The notes under the pieces: model-generated
The model's database searches: none
Seen by the model: only the letters and a program-made list of their open reading frames with translations
What the model was told of the DNA's origin: nothing
In this document: positions 45,525-54,643 of the stretch, in pieces
How positions within the stretch are numbered: position 1 is the first letter of the stretch
Layout of the letters: the number at the start of each line of letters is the position of its first letter
Made by a program: the position numbers and the translations under genes
DNA from: Dehalococcoidia bacterium
GTDB lineage: Bacteria > Chloroflexota > Dehalococcoidia > UBA2979
Direction of reading: 5' to 3'
Assembly: GCA_009692685.1 (NCBI GenBank)
Contig: SHYS01000008.1
Location: 27,967-91,966 of the forward strand
Length of the DNA: 64,000 nt

Positions 45525-46016
45525 TTGCCTGGAACAACGAGCGTGTCGATCACGCGCATCACATGTGCACTACGTGCCTTCGACGCTGAGGTCGTCGCCA
45601 TCGAGGGTGCGCCTCCTAAGCTTGTGCTTACCACACCGGTCGAGGCACGTCGCGCCGAACGCCACCGGCACCAGCGGATCCGCGTCGACTACCCGGTGCA
45701 GGCGTGTTCGTGGATCGACAACAGCAGGAGCCTGCACCTGGTCGACAGTGCCACGATCACTGACTTGAGCATCGGCGGCCTGCGCATGCGCCTCAGCGAC
45801 GATATCGAGGTGGGCGCGGAGACCACCATCCAACTGCAGTTCACTCGAGCCGGTCTTATCGAGGCCATTGGAAGCGTGGTCGGCGTTCAGACAGCCCGCA
45901 GCACCGACGCGGTCGACGTCAGCATTCAGTTCACCGACTTGGACGAGTTCGCCTTCGAGCAGATCGAACTCTGTGCGAACGCAGCACTGCGCAAGGAGCA
46001 GCGAGCCGCGTCCTAG
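45525..46016 (+). CDS. PilZ-domain protein (probable c-di-GMP receptor)
   Basis: PilZ domains bind cyclic di-GMP. The 163 residues contain RHRHQRIRVDYPV (RxxxR motif) and ITDLSIGGLRMRL (D/NxSxxG motif), then a beta-barrel end FTDLDEFAFEQIEL. The TTG at 45525 is the longest start; a GTG at 45543 is equally possible. A TATAAT at 45466-45471 lies upstream. It is convergent with the hydrolase gene, their stops overlapping in CTAG. Confidence 0.82.
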   Translation: MPGTTSVSITRITCALRAFDAEVVAIEGAPPKLVLTTPVEARRAERHRHQRIRVDYPVQACSWIDNSRSLHLVDSATITDLSIGGLRMRLSDDIEVGAETTIQLQFTRAGLIEAIGSVVGVQTARSTDAVDVSIQFTDLDEFAFEQIELCANAALRKEQRAAS

Positions 46017-46819
46017 GGCGCTGCCCCGCCCGTGGCCACGACCAGCTCCTCGATCGAGGCGAAATAGAGGCGCTCGCCAGTCCAGAGCAGGTCATTGTGA
46101 CCCGCCTCGGAGATGGTCACCAGCTTCCGCTCGGCCAGCGCGAGCAGGTCGAAGAGTTGATGCGCGGTCTCGAGGGGCACGAGCTCATCGAACTCCCCGT
46201 GGATGATCAGAGTCGGTAGATTGATCGAGGCGAGCTTCGCCTCATGCGCCTGTGCCAGGCGTGCCCCGAGTTCTGTCTCTAACAGCCCGTAGCGGTCCAA
46301 CGACCGTCGAAGGTTGCTCGCCCCGCTCTCGATGATCAGCCCGCCGAAACCCGCGGTGTGCGCGGCCGCCTCTAGAGCCGGGAGCGCGCCCAGGCTGCGC
46401 CCCATCAGGTAGCGCATCTTCGAGTACCCCATGCCATCGAGAAGCGCATGGAAGCCCGCGACGACCTGGTGCGCGTCGCTCACGAGCGTCGCCACCGTCG
46501 GCACCCCGTTGCTCGCGCCGTATCCCCGGAAGTCGACCACGCAGAGGTTGAGGCGGCAGTCGTTGTACAGCGCCGAGATGTCGTCGTAGTCGCTCGCGAT
46601 CTCGCCATTGCCATGGAAGTACAGCAGCGTCGGCCACGCCGCATCGACGCCGTACAGCCGCGCACCAAGACGTACCCCCGGCTCCACCTCGAAGAAGTGA
46701 TCCGTGGCGCCGTTGGTCGGCGGATACAGATCGGTGCGCGGGTAAAACATCGTCAGCGCTGCACCAGCCCCATCGAGGAGCGAGTAATCTGCTGTCTGTG
46801 GTGTCTCGCCGTCCGTCAC
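46013..46819 (-). CDS. Alpha/beta hydrolase
   Basis: A 268-residue serine hydrolase: oxyanion region YFHGNGEIASDYD, nucleophile elbow MGRSLGALPAL (GRSLG), Asp in HGEFDELVP, and His in EAGHNDLLW. It resembles the S33/serine-aminopeptidase or monoacylglycerol lipase-like group. GTG at 46819 follows GAGGA. Divergent from the acyl-CoA dehydrogenase. Substrate unknown. Confidence 0.82.
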   Translation of the reverse strand: MTDGETPQTADYSLLDGAGAALTMFYPRTDLYPPTNGATDHFFEVEPGVRLGARLYGVDAAWPTLLYFHGNGEIASDYDDISALYNDCRLNLCVVDFRGYGASNGVPTVATLVSDAHQVVAGFHALLDGMGYSKMRYLMGRSLGALPALEAAAHTAGFGGLIIESGASNLRRSLDRYGLLETELGARLAQAHEAKLASINLPTLIIHGEFDELVPLETAHQLFDLLALAERKLVTISEAGHNDLLWTGERLYFASIEELVVATGGAAP

Positions 46820-46917
46820 GGGTTCCTCGATGCTCGACTGCGGCCGGGTGCGCCCGAGCGTACACCGCGCACCTCGAGGACGGCACGGCACTTGAGGCCG
46901 GCCGGGCCCCCAAACGG

Positions 46918-46946
46918 TTCGCAACGTATTGCGAGCGGAGTACAAT
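46918..46946 (+). promoter_or_regulatory. Promoter of the acyl-CoA dehydrogenase gene
   Basis: TTCGCA and TACAAT are 17 bases apart. The box continues as GTACAATTCCG, a string repeated before the crotonase gene at about 48192. Confidence 0.5.
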
Positions 46947-47016
46947 TCCGGGCGTCGAGGGGCACCGCCCCCGCACCGCGCGTCGCACTGCGACCGGCAG
47001 CATCGAGGAGGCTCAC

Positions 47017-48177
47017 ATGGACTTCGGATGGAACAGCGCAGAACTGGCCTTTCGCAACAGTGTCCGTGAATTCATCCACGGCAACTGGGACGGCGCAGAC
47101 CCCGAAGAGGGGGATGGCGACGAAGCCAGCGCCTGGGAGCGCACCCGCGCCTACCAGAAGAAGATGGCGACCCACGGCTGGCTAACCATGGCTTGGCCGA
47201 AGGAGTACGGCGGACAGGCTGCCTCCTTCATGGAGCAGATGATCTTCGCGGAGGAGAGCGCGCTGGTCGGCGCTCCCGGCGGCGCCGGCCTCGTCGGCCC
47301 GACCCTGATGATCCACGGCTCCGAGGATCAGAAGCGCGAGCATCTGCCGAAGATTGCCGCGGCCGAGACCGTCTGGGCGCAGGGGTACTCCGAGCCCGGC
47401 TCGGGCTCGGACCTCGCCTCGCTGCAGACCCGCGCCGTCCGCGACGGCGACGAGTTCGTCATCAACGGCCAGAAGATCTGGACCTCGGGCGCCCACCACG
47501 CCGACTGGATCCACGTCCTGACCCGCACCGATCCCGACGCGCCCAAGCATCGAGGCATCTCGTACTTCATGGTGCCCATGAGCACGCCCGGCATCTCCGT
47601 GCGGCCGCTCCAGCAGATGCACGGCGCACACGGCTTCAACGAGACCTTCTTCGAGGACGTGCGCGTCCCGGCGAAGAACATGATCGGCGAGGAAAACCGC
47701 GGCTGGTACGTCGCCACGACCACCCTCGACTTTGAGCGCTCGGGCGTCGGGCGCGCCGCCGGTGTGGAGATGGCGCTCACCGGGATCCTCGACAGCATCA
47801 AGGCCGACGGGCTGCCGAACGGCGGCAAGCTCAGTAATCCCCAGCGCCACCAGATCGCCGAGTGGAAGATGGAGGCGGACGTCGGCCGCCTCATCGGCTA
47901 CCGCGTCGCCTGGATGCAGTCACAGAACATCGTCCCCAACTATGAGGCGTCGATGTCCAAGGTGTTCAACTCGGAGAACACGCAGAAAGGTGCGCGTCGC
48001 GCGATCAACATCCTTGGGTTCTACGGCGCGCTGAAGCCCAGCTCACCGCGCACCGTCCTCGGCGGGCGCTACTGCCAAGCGTACATGTCCACCGTTTCGC
48101 GAACGATCGCGGCGGGTACCTCCGAGGTGCAACGCAACGTCATCGCCACGCGTGGCCTCGGGCTGCCGCGCGGGTAG
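47017..48177 (+). CDS. Acyl-CoA dehydrogenase
   Basis: FAD enzyme that introduces the first double bond in acyl-CoA breakdown. The 386 residues show WGQGYSEP-type block as VWAQGYSEPGSGSDLASLQ, INGQKIWTSGAHHADW, and the C-terminal TVSRTIAAGTSEVQRNVIA typical of the family. GAGGAG precedes the ATG. The usual catalytic Glu position was not assigned. It probably works with the crotonase 105 bases downstream. Confidence 0.92.
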   Translation: MDFGWNSAELAFRNSVREFIHGNWDGADPEEGDGDEASAWERTRAYQKKMATHGWLTMAWPKEYGGQAASFMEQMIFAEESALVGAPGGAGLVGPTLMIHGSEDQKREHLPKIAAAETVWAQGYSEPGSGSDLASLQTRAVRDGDEFVINGQKIWTSGAHHADWIHVLTRTDPDAPKHRGISYFMVPMSTPGISVRPLQQMHGAHGFNETFFEDVRVPAKNMIGEENRGWYVATTTLDFERSGVGRAAGVEMALTGILDSIKADGLPNGGKLSNPQRHQIAEWKMEADVGRLIGYRVAWMQSQNIVPNYEASMSKVFNSENTQKGARRAINILGFYGALKPSSPRTVLGGRYCQAYMSTVSRTIAAGTSEVQRNVIATRGLGLPRG

Positions 48178-48201
48178 CAACTTCCCAGCACTGTACAATT
48201 C

Positions 48202-48241
48202 CGCCCTCGAAGGGCCGCTCGCGAGCCGCCCTTCGAGGGCG
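48202..48241. repeat. 13-bp perfect inverted repeat with palindromic loop
   Basis: CGCCCTCGAAGGG (48202-48214) pairs with 48229-48241; the 14-base loop itself contains the palindrome GCTCGCGAGC. It lies between the dehydrogenase and crotonase genes. There is no T tract, so an operator or processing site is as likely as a terminator. Confidence 0.85.
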
Positions 48242-48282
48242 AAGCCAGCTGCGGCGCGTCGCGCGCCCGAACGGAGCACGAG

Positions 48283-49086
48283 ATGAAGGACTACGACGGC
48301 CTGCTGTTCGAGCGCACAGGCGGGGTCGCCAAGATCACCCTGAACCGCCCGGAGAAGCTCAACGCCATCCGCCACACGATGATCCAGGGCATCGACGAGA
48401 TGGTCGAGGAATGCGGCAAGGACCCTGAGGTCCGCGTTATCGTCATCACCGGCAACGGACGCGCCTTCTCCTCCGGCGACGACATCGTGGGCGGCATGGG
48501 CGACCGGCCCGAGGGTTACGTCTTCGAACCAACCGGCATGAACGCCAACCTTGGCCCGCACCACCACATGGTGAAGACGATCCTCTCGGCGCCCAAGCCC
48601 GTCGTCGCAGCGCTCAACGGACTCACTCACGGCGCCGGCTGGGTCACCGCCCTCGCCTGCGACTTCCGGGTGATGAAGTCGGACGCGAGGATCGGCGACA
48701 TCCGCTCGCAGAAGGCGATCTTCGCCGGCCAGACGGTCCCTCTCATCCTGCCGCGGCTCATCGGCCAGTCGAGGGCCATGGACATGCTCATCACCGGCCG
48801 CGTCATCGACGCCCAGGAGGCCGAGCGTTACGGCATCGTCGTCCGCGTCTGGTCTCCGGAGGACTGGGACCGCGAGCTTGCTGCCTTCATCGATGAGCTG
48901 GCGAACGGCCCCACCGTCACCTACGCCGCCTGGAAGCTCACCGTGAACCGCTCGGTGCTCGCCGAGCTAGACGCCTACACAGACTACGAGCGCCGCCTCG
49001 CCGCCATCGCCAGCGCCACCGACGACGTCGTCGAAGGCCGCGAGTCCTTCCGCGAGAAGCGCGCTCCGAAGTTCGTCGGCCACTAG
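48283..49086 (+). CDS. Enoyl-CoA hydratase/isomerase
   Basis: A 267-residue crotonase: ITLNRPEKLNAIRHTMIQG, oxyanion block VITGNGRAFSSGDDIVGG, and AALNGLTHGAGWVTALACDF for the second oxyanion hole. The typical Glu pair of hydratases is not obvious, so hydratase versus isomerase or other activity is open. It has its own TACAAT box and inverted repeat upstream. Confidence 0.86.
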   Translation: MKDYDGLLFERTGGVAKITLNRPEKLNAIRHTMIQGIDEMVEECGKDPEVRVIVITGNGRAFSSGDDIVGGMGDRPEGYVFEPTGMNANLGPHHHMVKTILSAPKPVVAALNGLTHGAGWVTALACDFRVMKSDARIGDIRSQKAIFAGQTVPLILPRLIGQSRAMDMLITGRVIDAQEAERYGIVVRVWSPEDWDRELAAFIDELANGPTVTYAAWKLTVNRSVLAELDAYTDYERRLAAIASATDDVVEGRESFREKRAPKFVGH

Positions 49087-49092
49087 CGGCGG

Positions 49093-49236
49093 GTGAGACT
49101 TCGCGGTCTCACGTGGCCTGAGGCGCGGTCCAAAGAAGCAAGAAGGCAGCCCCGACAGGCGCTCCTCGTGCTCGGCCTCCAGTTTGCCGCCGCGGTCGGG
49201 GCGCTCGGCGCGCTGTACTGGCTCGAACACGCGTAG
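49093..49236 (+). CDS. Possible 47-residue single-helix membrane protein
   Basis: From GTG 49093, a basic start (RSKEARRQPRQ) is followed by a hydrophobic helix (ALLVLGLQFAAAVGALGALYW) and a short tail to TAG 49236. It lies directly after the crotonase gene and before a terminator. No ribosome site or family is evident. Confidence 0.3.
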   Translation: MRLRGLTWPEARSKEARRQPRQALLVLGLQFAAAVGALGALYWLEHA

Positions 49237-49297
49237 CGTGGCTGGCGCCCATAGTTCCCCCTCCGTGGTCGCACACATCGGAGCCACTCACAACGAA

Positions 49298-49332
49298 GAG
49301 CGCCCCCGGGAAACAGGGGGCGCTCTCTTCTC
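49298..49332 (+). terminator. Intrinsic-type terminator
   Basis: Stem GAGCGCCCCC/GGGGGCGCTC (49298-49307 with 49316-49325) followed by TCTTCTC. Bidirectional use is possible. Confidence 0.65.
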
Positions 49333-49379
49333 GGGTGAGCAGGTGCTCACGGTTCCACAGGGGCGCTTTCTAAATCGCG

Positions 49380-50118
49380 TTAGTCGGACACTCGCAGGGC
49401 CTCGCGCGCCCAGTCCGGGTAGGTGCCCGTCTCGATCATCCGGTCACGCACCATCGTGCGGAGGACGCCAGTTCCTCGTCCATCGGCGGAGGCGTGACCG
49501 ACACCGGGTCGGTGATGACGAGTTCGAAGCCGGTCTGTGCCTGCACCTCGGCAGCGGTAAATCCCGAATGTACCGACTCAAACGTGTAACGAGCCGTGCC
49601 CCGGTCGAAGCGCAGCACCGCTATCGGGGTGAGCACCTTGAACGGCTCGTTCGAGCGCTGGATACGCTCATCCGTGACCCCCGCGCCCGAGACGAAATCG
49701 ACCTTCTGCACGAAGGTCCGATGGTTACGCTCCGTACGGAAGAAGAGGATGCGCTTCGCCATGTACGACATCAGGCCCGCGCCGTAACCGCCGGGCAGCC
49801 GGCGGTTACGGCGCGTTCGGGGCGCCGAGGACGTGCAGCTTGAAGTTGCCCTCGGTGTTGAACGGCATCGCGCTGTGGAAGAAAAGCTCGAGCTGGCCAC
49901 GCTGAGTGAGGAGGTGGATGTCCTTCCCGAGATTGTGGCTCAACTCGTCGGACCCGCCAATAATGATCTCCGCGTGGGGCGCATGGGTCGCCTCCGCGAG
50001 GAGCAGCGCTGCCGCCGGGATCATCGAGACGGCGCCACACGCCGAGATCTCCCAGTCATGTACCTCGCGCGACATCAGGGCGGCGAGCAGTTCCTCTGTG
50101 TTGCACTTCAAGTCGACG
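49380..50118 (-). pseudogene. CoA-transferase beta-subunit remnant, two frameshifts and lost 5' end
   Basis: Glutaconate/3-oxoacid CoA-transferase subunit B-like sequence. In gene order: MSREVHDWEISACGAVSMIP and GGSDELSHNLGKDIHLLTQR; shift at about 49800; RLPGGYGAGLMSYMAKRILF, FVSGAGVTDERI, FDRGTARYTFESVHSGFT; shift at about 49475; LRTMVRDRMIETGTYPDWAR to TAA at 49380. No proper start codon: at about 50110 it meets an opposite-strand fragment head to head. The first shift lies on a perfect 15-bp inverted repeat. Confidence 0.75.
49778..49815. repeat. 15-bp perfect inverted repeat at a frameshift
   Basis: CGCGCCGTAACCGCC (49778-49792) pairs with 49801-49815 around an 8-base loop. One arm encodes the conserved GGYGAG of the CoA-transferase; the other encodes the variable region where the frame breaks. 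Confidence 0.9.
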
Positions 50119-50405
50119 GCGTAGAAGCGGCAGGCGAGTTCTACGACCGTTCTGGAGTCTCGTTCGCAGTCGTCGCTGACCCGGGAAACGCCGTCGCACT
50201 CTCGTACGGCATCGAGTGCACGCCGTCCTTGTTCCTCGTCGATGCCAGCGGCGCGATCTTCGCCAACCACGACGCGTTCGACCGTGACGTGCTCAACTCC
50301 CTTGCTGCCAAGATCGCGAAGCGCCTCGGCAGATCCGCCGAGGCGCTATCGGAAGGCGAAGTGCCGCCGTTCAGCCCCGGGTGCACCGTACACCTCGGGG
50401 CGTAG
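50090..50405 (+). pseudogene. Thioredoxin/redoxin-like C-terminal fragment
   Basis: About 105 codons read VALQVDGVEAAGEFYDRSG, SFAVVADPGNAVALSYGIEC and PSLFLVDASGAIFANHD, the second half of a TlpA/AhpC-like redoxin domain. The first half with the redox-active cysteines is missing; upstream DNA belongs to the CoA-transferase remnant on the other strand. The C-terminal tail (EALSEGEVPPFSPGCTV) is family-like. Confidence 0.65.
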
Positions 50406-50414
50406 CGACAGACG

Positions 50415-51350
50415 CTAGCTGCCGGCGCGCACCGGCGCCGCCGCTGGCATGCGCTGCATCGGGTAGCCACCCTGCCCCATCGTCGCCGACCACTCCTCGA
50501 AGAGCCGGTCGATGTCGTGGAACGGCACCTCGCTGAAGATCGCGCGCTCCACCGTCGGGTTGTTGTACAGCGTCACGCGGTGACCGCTGCCGCCGAACAT
50601 GCAACCGCTGGCGATCTTGCCCTCGTCCGAGGCCAGCCACACCGCGAGGGGTGCCAGGTTGCGCGGGTCACGAGCCGTGCCCGCTGCCGAGAGGCTCGGC
50701 GCGGGCGCATCGCGCCCGACAGCGAGACCGCGGTCTGTCATGCGCGTCGAAGCGGAAGGCGCGATCACGTTGCAGGTCACACCGTAACGCTCGAGTGCGC
50801 GGGCGTTCGAGCGCATCAGCCCCAGCTTGCCGGAGTGCGCCGCCGAGTAGTTCGGCTGCCCCGCGGAGCCGAAGATCCCGGCGTCCGAGGTGAAGTAGAT
50901 AATGCTGCCGCCGCGGGTGCGCTCCTGGCGCCAGTAGATCGAGGCGAACTTCGTGGGTGCGAAGCACCCCTTGAGGTGGGCACGGACCAGACCGTCCCAC
51001 TCCTCCTCAGCCATGTTGAAGATCATGCGCTCGCGCAGGATGCCGTGCGCGCAGCACAGGATGTCGAGGCCGCCATACGTGTCGATGGCGAGCTTCACAG
51101 TCTTCTCGGCCGTATCCATGTCGGCGATGTCGCCAACCACCGAGATCGCCTCGCCGCCCGCGGCCTTGATGTCCGCCACCACGGCGTCGACCTTGGAGGC
51201 ATCCATGCCCATCCGGCCCTCAACGTCGGAGCCGGTGTCCGCCACGATCACCTTCGCGCCCTCAGCGGCGTAGGTCTTCGCAATCCACGACCCCATGCCA
51301 CCGGCACCACCGGTGACGATGGCGACCTTGCCTTCGAGATGTTTAGCCAT
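50415..51350 (-). CDS. Short-chain dehydrogenase/reductase (tandem copy 2)
   Basis: The 311 residues have IVTGGAGGMGSWIAKTYAA, VVGDIADMD, CCAHGILRERMIFNM, IYFTSDAGIFG and NYSAAHSGKLGL; the catalytic Tyr-x3-Lys is spaced as YSAAHSGK, one residue longer than YxxxK but the same as its neighbour. A long C-terminal extension after the SDR core (about residue 245) is shared. It is about two-thirds identical to the next gene by eye. Role probably in acyl or steroid-like oxidation, unproven. Confidence 0.85.
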   Translation of the reverse strand: MAKHLEGKVAIVTGGAGGMGSWIAKTYAAEGAKVIVADTGSDVEGRMGMDASKVDAVVADIKAAGGEAISVVGDIADMDTAEKTVKLAIDTYGGLDILCCAHGILRERMIFNMAEEEWDGLVRAHLKGCFAPTKFASIYWRQERTRGGSIIYFTSDAGIFGSAGQPNYSAAHSGKLGLMRSNARALERYGVTCNVIAPSASTRMTDRGLAVGRDAPAPSLSAAGTARDPRNLAPLAVWLASDEGKIASGCMFGGSGHRVTLYNNPTVERAIFSEVPFHDIDRLFEEWSATMGQGGYPMQRMPAAAPVRAGS

Positions 51351-51407
51351 CTTGTCTATGTCCTGTCGTTCTTGGAGTCCTCGGAGTTCCTCGGAGCCGC
51401 CGTGCGC

Positions 51408-52355
51408 CTAACGTGGCGCCTCAGCGGCGGCAGCCGGCTCGCGGCGCCAGCCTCCGGGCGGCTCGAAGTCCTCCTTGCGGAAGTTCTCAGCCATCACTTT
51501 GAACAGCGCGTCCGTGGTCCACAGCGGCTGCTCGGCATACACCGAGCGGTCCCACGAGGGCTCGCGGTACATCGTGATCCGGTGCCCGCCCACGCCGATC
51601 ACGCGGCCGGTGATGTCTTTGCCCTCGTCAGAAGCGAGGTAAACGATCGATGGCACGGCGTTCATCGGGTCGCGAGCAGTGCCGGCGGCCGACTCGCTTG
51701 GCGCCGGTGCGTCGCGGTTGACGGTGCGACCGCGGTCGGTCATGCGCGTCGCCGCACCGGGCGCGATGCAGTTCGAGGTCACGCCGTAGCGCGCTAGCGC
51801 CTGCGCGTTCGACAGGCTGAGACCGATCTTGCCGGCGTGCGCCGCCGAGTAGTTCGGCTGCCCCGCCTCGCCGTTGATGCCAGCGCCAGAGGTGAAGTAG
51901 ATGATCCGTCCGCCGCGCTCGCGCTCCTGGCGCCAGTAGATCGCAGCAAACTTCGTGGGTGCGAAGACACCCTTGAGGTGCGACTTCATCACCGCGTCCC
52001 AGTCGTCCTCCTCCATGTTGAAGATCATGCGCTCACGCAGGATGCCGTGCGCGCAGACGAGGATGTCGAGGCCGCCGTAGGTGTCGATGGCGGTCTTGAT
52101 CAGGTTCTCGGCGACATCCATCTCGGAGATGTCGCCAATCATCGACATCGCCTCGCCGCCGTTCTTCTTGATCTCGTCGACGACCGCGTTGACCCGAGTC
52201 GGGTCAAGACCCATGCGGCCCTCAACGTCCGCGCCGGTGTCTGCAACGATGACCTTCGCGCCCTGTTGCGCGAAGATCTTGCAGATCCAGCTACCCATGC
52301 CCCCGGCGCCGCCGGTGACCACTGCCACTTTGCCTTCGAGGTGTCTGCCAGCCAT
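51408..52355 (-). CDS. Short-chain dehydrogenase/reductase (tandem copy 1)
   Basis: The 315-residue paralogue of the preceding entry: VVTGGAGGMGSWICKIFAQ, VADTGADVEGRMGLD, ILVCAHGILRERMIFNM, IIYFTSGAGINGEAGQ and NYSAAHAGKIGLSLSN. Both copies keep the unusual YSAAHxGK spacing and the long tail, so they come from one duplication. The upstream gap holds a 14-bp inverted repeat that could control both genes. Confidence 0.86.
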   Translation of the reverse strand: MAGRHLEGKVAVVTGGAGGMGSWICKIFAQQGAKVIVADTGADVEGRMGLDPTRVNAVVDEIKKNGGEAMSMIGDISEMDVAENLIKTAIDTYGGLDILVCAHGILRERMIFNMEEDDWDAVMKSHLKGVFAPTKFAAIYWRQERERGGRIIYFTSGAGINGEAGQPNYSAAHAGKIGLSLSNAQALARYGVTSNCIAPGAATRMTDRGRTVNRDAPAPSESAAGTARDPMNAVPSIVYLASDEGKDITGRVIGVGGHRITMYREPSWDRSVYAEQPLWTTDALFKVMAENFRKEDFEPPGGWRREPAAAAEAPR

Positions 52356-52403
52356 ACGTTGGCCTCCATTCGCGGGCGGAATCTACGCCGCGAACGGGGG
52401 GCG

Positions 52404-52436
52404 CGTCAATGGCGGGCGTGATGCCCGCCATTGACG
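52404..52436. repeat. 14-bp perfect inverted repeat between divergent genes
   Basis: CGTCAATGGCGGGC (52404-52417) and its reverse complement (52423-52436) enclose GTGAT. Each arm includes a TTGACG -35-like box. It lies between the SDR pair and the binding-protein gene; an operator is plausible. The rest of 52356-52652 shows nothing further. Confidence 0.8.
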
Positions 52437-52652
52437 GCGCTAACGGCGTCCGTGAGGTCGCCATTCGAGCACGCGGCTGGGTCGGTTGACGGCATGACCG
52501 AGAAAGCTTGCGGTCACATTGAAGGCGCTCTCAGAGTTCAGCGTTGCCCACCACACTACGAACATGCATCGCATCCCTGTTCACCTGTGATAACGTCCGT
52601 GTCGTGCTCCGAGTACGCACACTATCGAACCAGTTGATAAGGAGGCCCACTC

Positions 52653-54506
52653 ATGCCGGAGGGAACGTACTGGTCGCGACGCACGGTAGATCGAAGGGCG
52701 CTCCTGAGGGGGGCGGGCGTCGGCCTCGCGGGACTCGCGGGCGCCGCGCTCGTCGGCTGCGGAGCCGGCGGCGGCGAGAGCGCCAGCACAACTAGCAACG
52801 CCTCCAGAGATGACGCCACGCTGCGGAAGGCCGGCGGCGGCAAGGTCTCGAAAGACCAGGTCCGCCTGAAGGCCGGCACGACCTTCGAGGGCATCGCGCC
52901 CCCCAGCGGTGCGGAGCGTGACCCGATCGCCAACGGGAGGTACGGCGGGACCCTCCTCACCACCTACCTCGACCCGCCGCACATGGACTTCAACCGCACG
53001 CTGTCGTGCACCGTCAACACCACGATGGATTACACAAAGAACAAGCTCACGCGCGCGAAGTTCGGGCCGCTGGCCCACCCGCTGAACATCGAGATCGAGC
53101 CCGACCTCGCCGAGAAGTGGGAAGTTAACGCCGACGCCACGGTCTTCACGTTCCACCTCCGCCGAGGCGTGAAGTTCCAGAACGTCGCGCCGGTCAACGG
53201 CCGCGAACTGACCTCGGCCGACGTGAAGGCGACCTTCGAGCGCTACAAGGCGGGCGGCACCCAGCAGGACGTCTTCGGCGAGGTCGCCTCCTTCGAGACC
53301 CCCGACGACTACACCTTCATCGTCAAGCTGACTCAGCCGCTCGTGGACTTCCCACGAAACATCGCCGCGTGGTCGCACGTCGACGCCCGGGAGGTCATCG
53401 CCGACACGAAGCTCCTCGCTGAGAAGGCCATCGGGACCGGCCCCTTCCTGCAGCAGGAGTGGGTGAGGAAGGAGCGCTCTACCTTCGTCAGGAACCCCGA
53501 CTACTTCGAGAAAGGCCTGCCCTTCCTCGACAAGGTGATCACCGCCGTCCAGAGCGACACGGCGACGCTTCGGGCCGGCTACAAGACGAATAACTTCTAC
53601 ACCGTGGGTGCAGCAACCGCGGAGGAGGGCCAGCAAATGCTCAGGGAGGTGGACGACTCCGTTCAGCTCGTCTATGAGCGCGGCCAGGGTTCGAACAGTA
53701 ACGTCTTCCGCCTCCAGATGAAGAACCCGGTCCTGCAGGACATCCGCATCCGCCGGGCGATTAACATGGGCGTGGATCGCGAGGGCTACTCTGGCGCGAC
53801 CGGCCAGGAGAACGACGGCTTCTCCTGCCCTTCGATCGCCTGGCAGTTCCTGTTCGACAAGCGTCCCACGCTCGCTTCACAGGGGCTTTGGTTCCAGCAC
53901 AACCCAGCTGAGGCTGGCAAGCTGCTTGCGGCGGCCGGCTACACCCCCCAGAACCCGCTCTCCTTCGAGATGACGGGGTGGTACATCAGCAGCAGCTATC
54001 GATTCCTGGACATCCAGCTCCCCGCTCTCAACAAGGTCCCGGGCCTCGACGTGAAGTACCGTCAGGTCGACAACCCGACGGCTGTGTTGCTCCTCAACGA
54101 CCGCAACTTCGAGTGGGCCACAGGCATGACCTTCGGGCCGCCGTCATATTCTGTCGACCAGTCCGTCTACCCCTTCTATCACTCGAAGGGCGGCCTCAAC
54201 TTCGGGAACCTCAAGGACTCGACGATCGACAGACTCGTCGAAACACAGCGTCGCGAGCAGAAGCTCGAGGCACAGAAGGAGACCTGGAAGAAGATCTGGG
54301 ACTGGCAGCATGACCAGATTTACGACGTCTTCATGCCGGAGAACCCGCGGCCACGCTCCATCTGGCACAACTGGATGCTCGGCTACCGGCCGCACGGCAT
54401 CGGCTCGTACGGCTGCTACGCAAACGGGCAGGCGCGCAGCGTCTGGCTCGACGAAGGTGCGCCTACGACTGCTATCTGGCCCACCACAAGCGACGAAACG
54501 CTCTAG
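52653..54506 (+). CDS. Peptide/nickel-type ABC transporter substrate-binding lipoprotein
   Basis: Family 5 extracellular solute-binding protein. The 617 residues start with a twin-arginine-like signal RRTVDRRALLRGAG and a lipobox ending LVGC (about residue 36), so it is exported, probably folded, and lipid-anchored. Family markers are LAEKWEVNADATVFTFHLRR, GVKFQNV, TSADVKATFERY, and IRRAINMGVDREGY. It may feed the ATPases at 31168-33222, but no permease genes are adjacent. AAGGAGG precedes ATG. Confidence 0.9.
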   Translation: MPEGTYWSRRTVDRRALLRGAGVGLAGLAGAALVGCGAGGGESASTTSNASRDDATLRKAGGGKVSKDQVRLKAGTTFEGIAPPSGAERDPIANGRYGGTLLTTYLDPPHMDFNRTLSCTVNTTMDYTKNKLTRAKFGPLAHPLNIEIEPDLAEKWEVNADATVFTFHLRRGVKFQNVAPVNGRELTSADVKATFERYKAGGTQQDVFGEVASFETPDDYTFIVKLTQPLVDFPRNIAAWSHVDAREVIADTKLLAEKAIGTGPFLQQEWVRKERSTFVRNPDYFEKGLPFLDKVITAVQSDTATLRAGYKTNNFYTVGAATAEEGQQMLREVDDSVQLVYERGQGSNSNVFRLQMKNPVLQDIRIRRAINMGVDREGYSGATGQENDGFSCPSIAWQFLFDKRPTLASQGLWFQHNPAEAGKLLAAAGYTPQNPLSFEMTGWYISSSYRFLDIQLPALNKVPGLDVKYRQVDNPTAVLLLNDRNFEWATGMTFGPPSYSVDQSVYPFYHSKGGLNFGNLKDSTIDRLVETQRREQKLEAQKETWKKIWDWQHDQIYDVFMPENPRPRSIWHNWMLGYRPHGIGSYGCYANGQARSVWLDEGAPTTAIWPTTSDETL

Positions 54507-54546
54507 ACACGGGCGACCATCGCCCGCGAACTGACGGGAACTGACA

Positions 54547-54586
54547 GAAGGCGGCCGACCCGACTGGGTTGGCCGCCTTCTTAATT
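54547..54586 (+). terminator. Intrinsic terminator after the binding-protein gene
   Basis: GAAGGCGGCC/GGCCGCCTTC with an inner ACCC/GGGT extension, followed by TTAATT. Confidence 0.85.
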
Positions 54587-54643
54587 CAGAAGTCACATCA
54601 TCTGTCCGCTAAACTGCCAGAACGAGGGCATTCAAGCGCTCGA

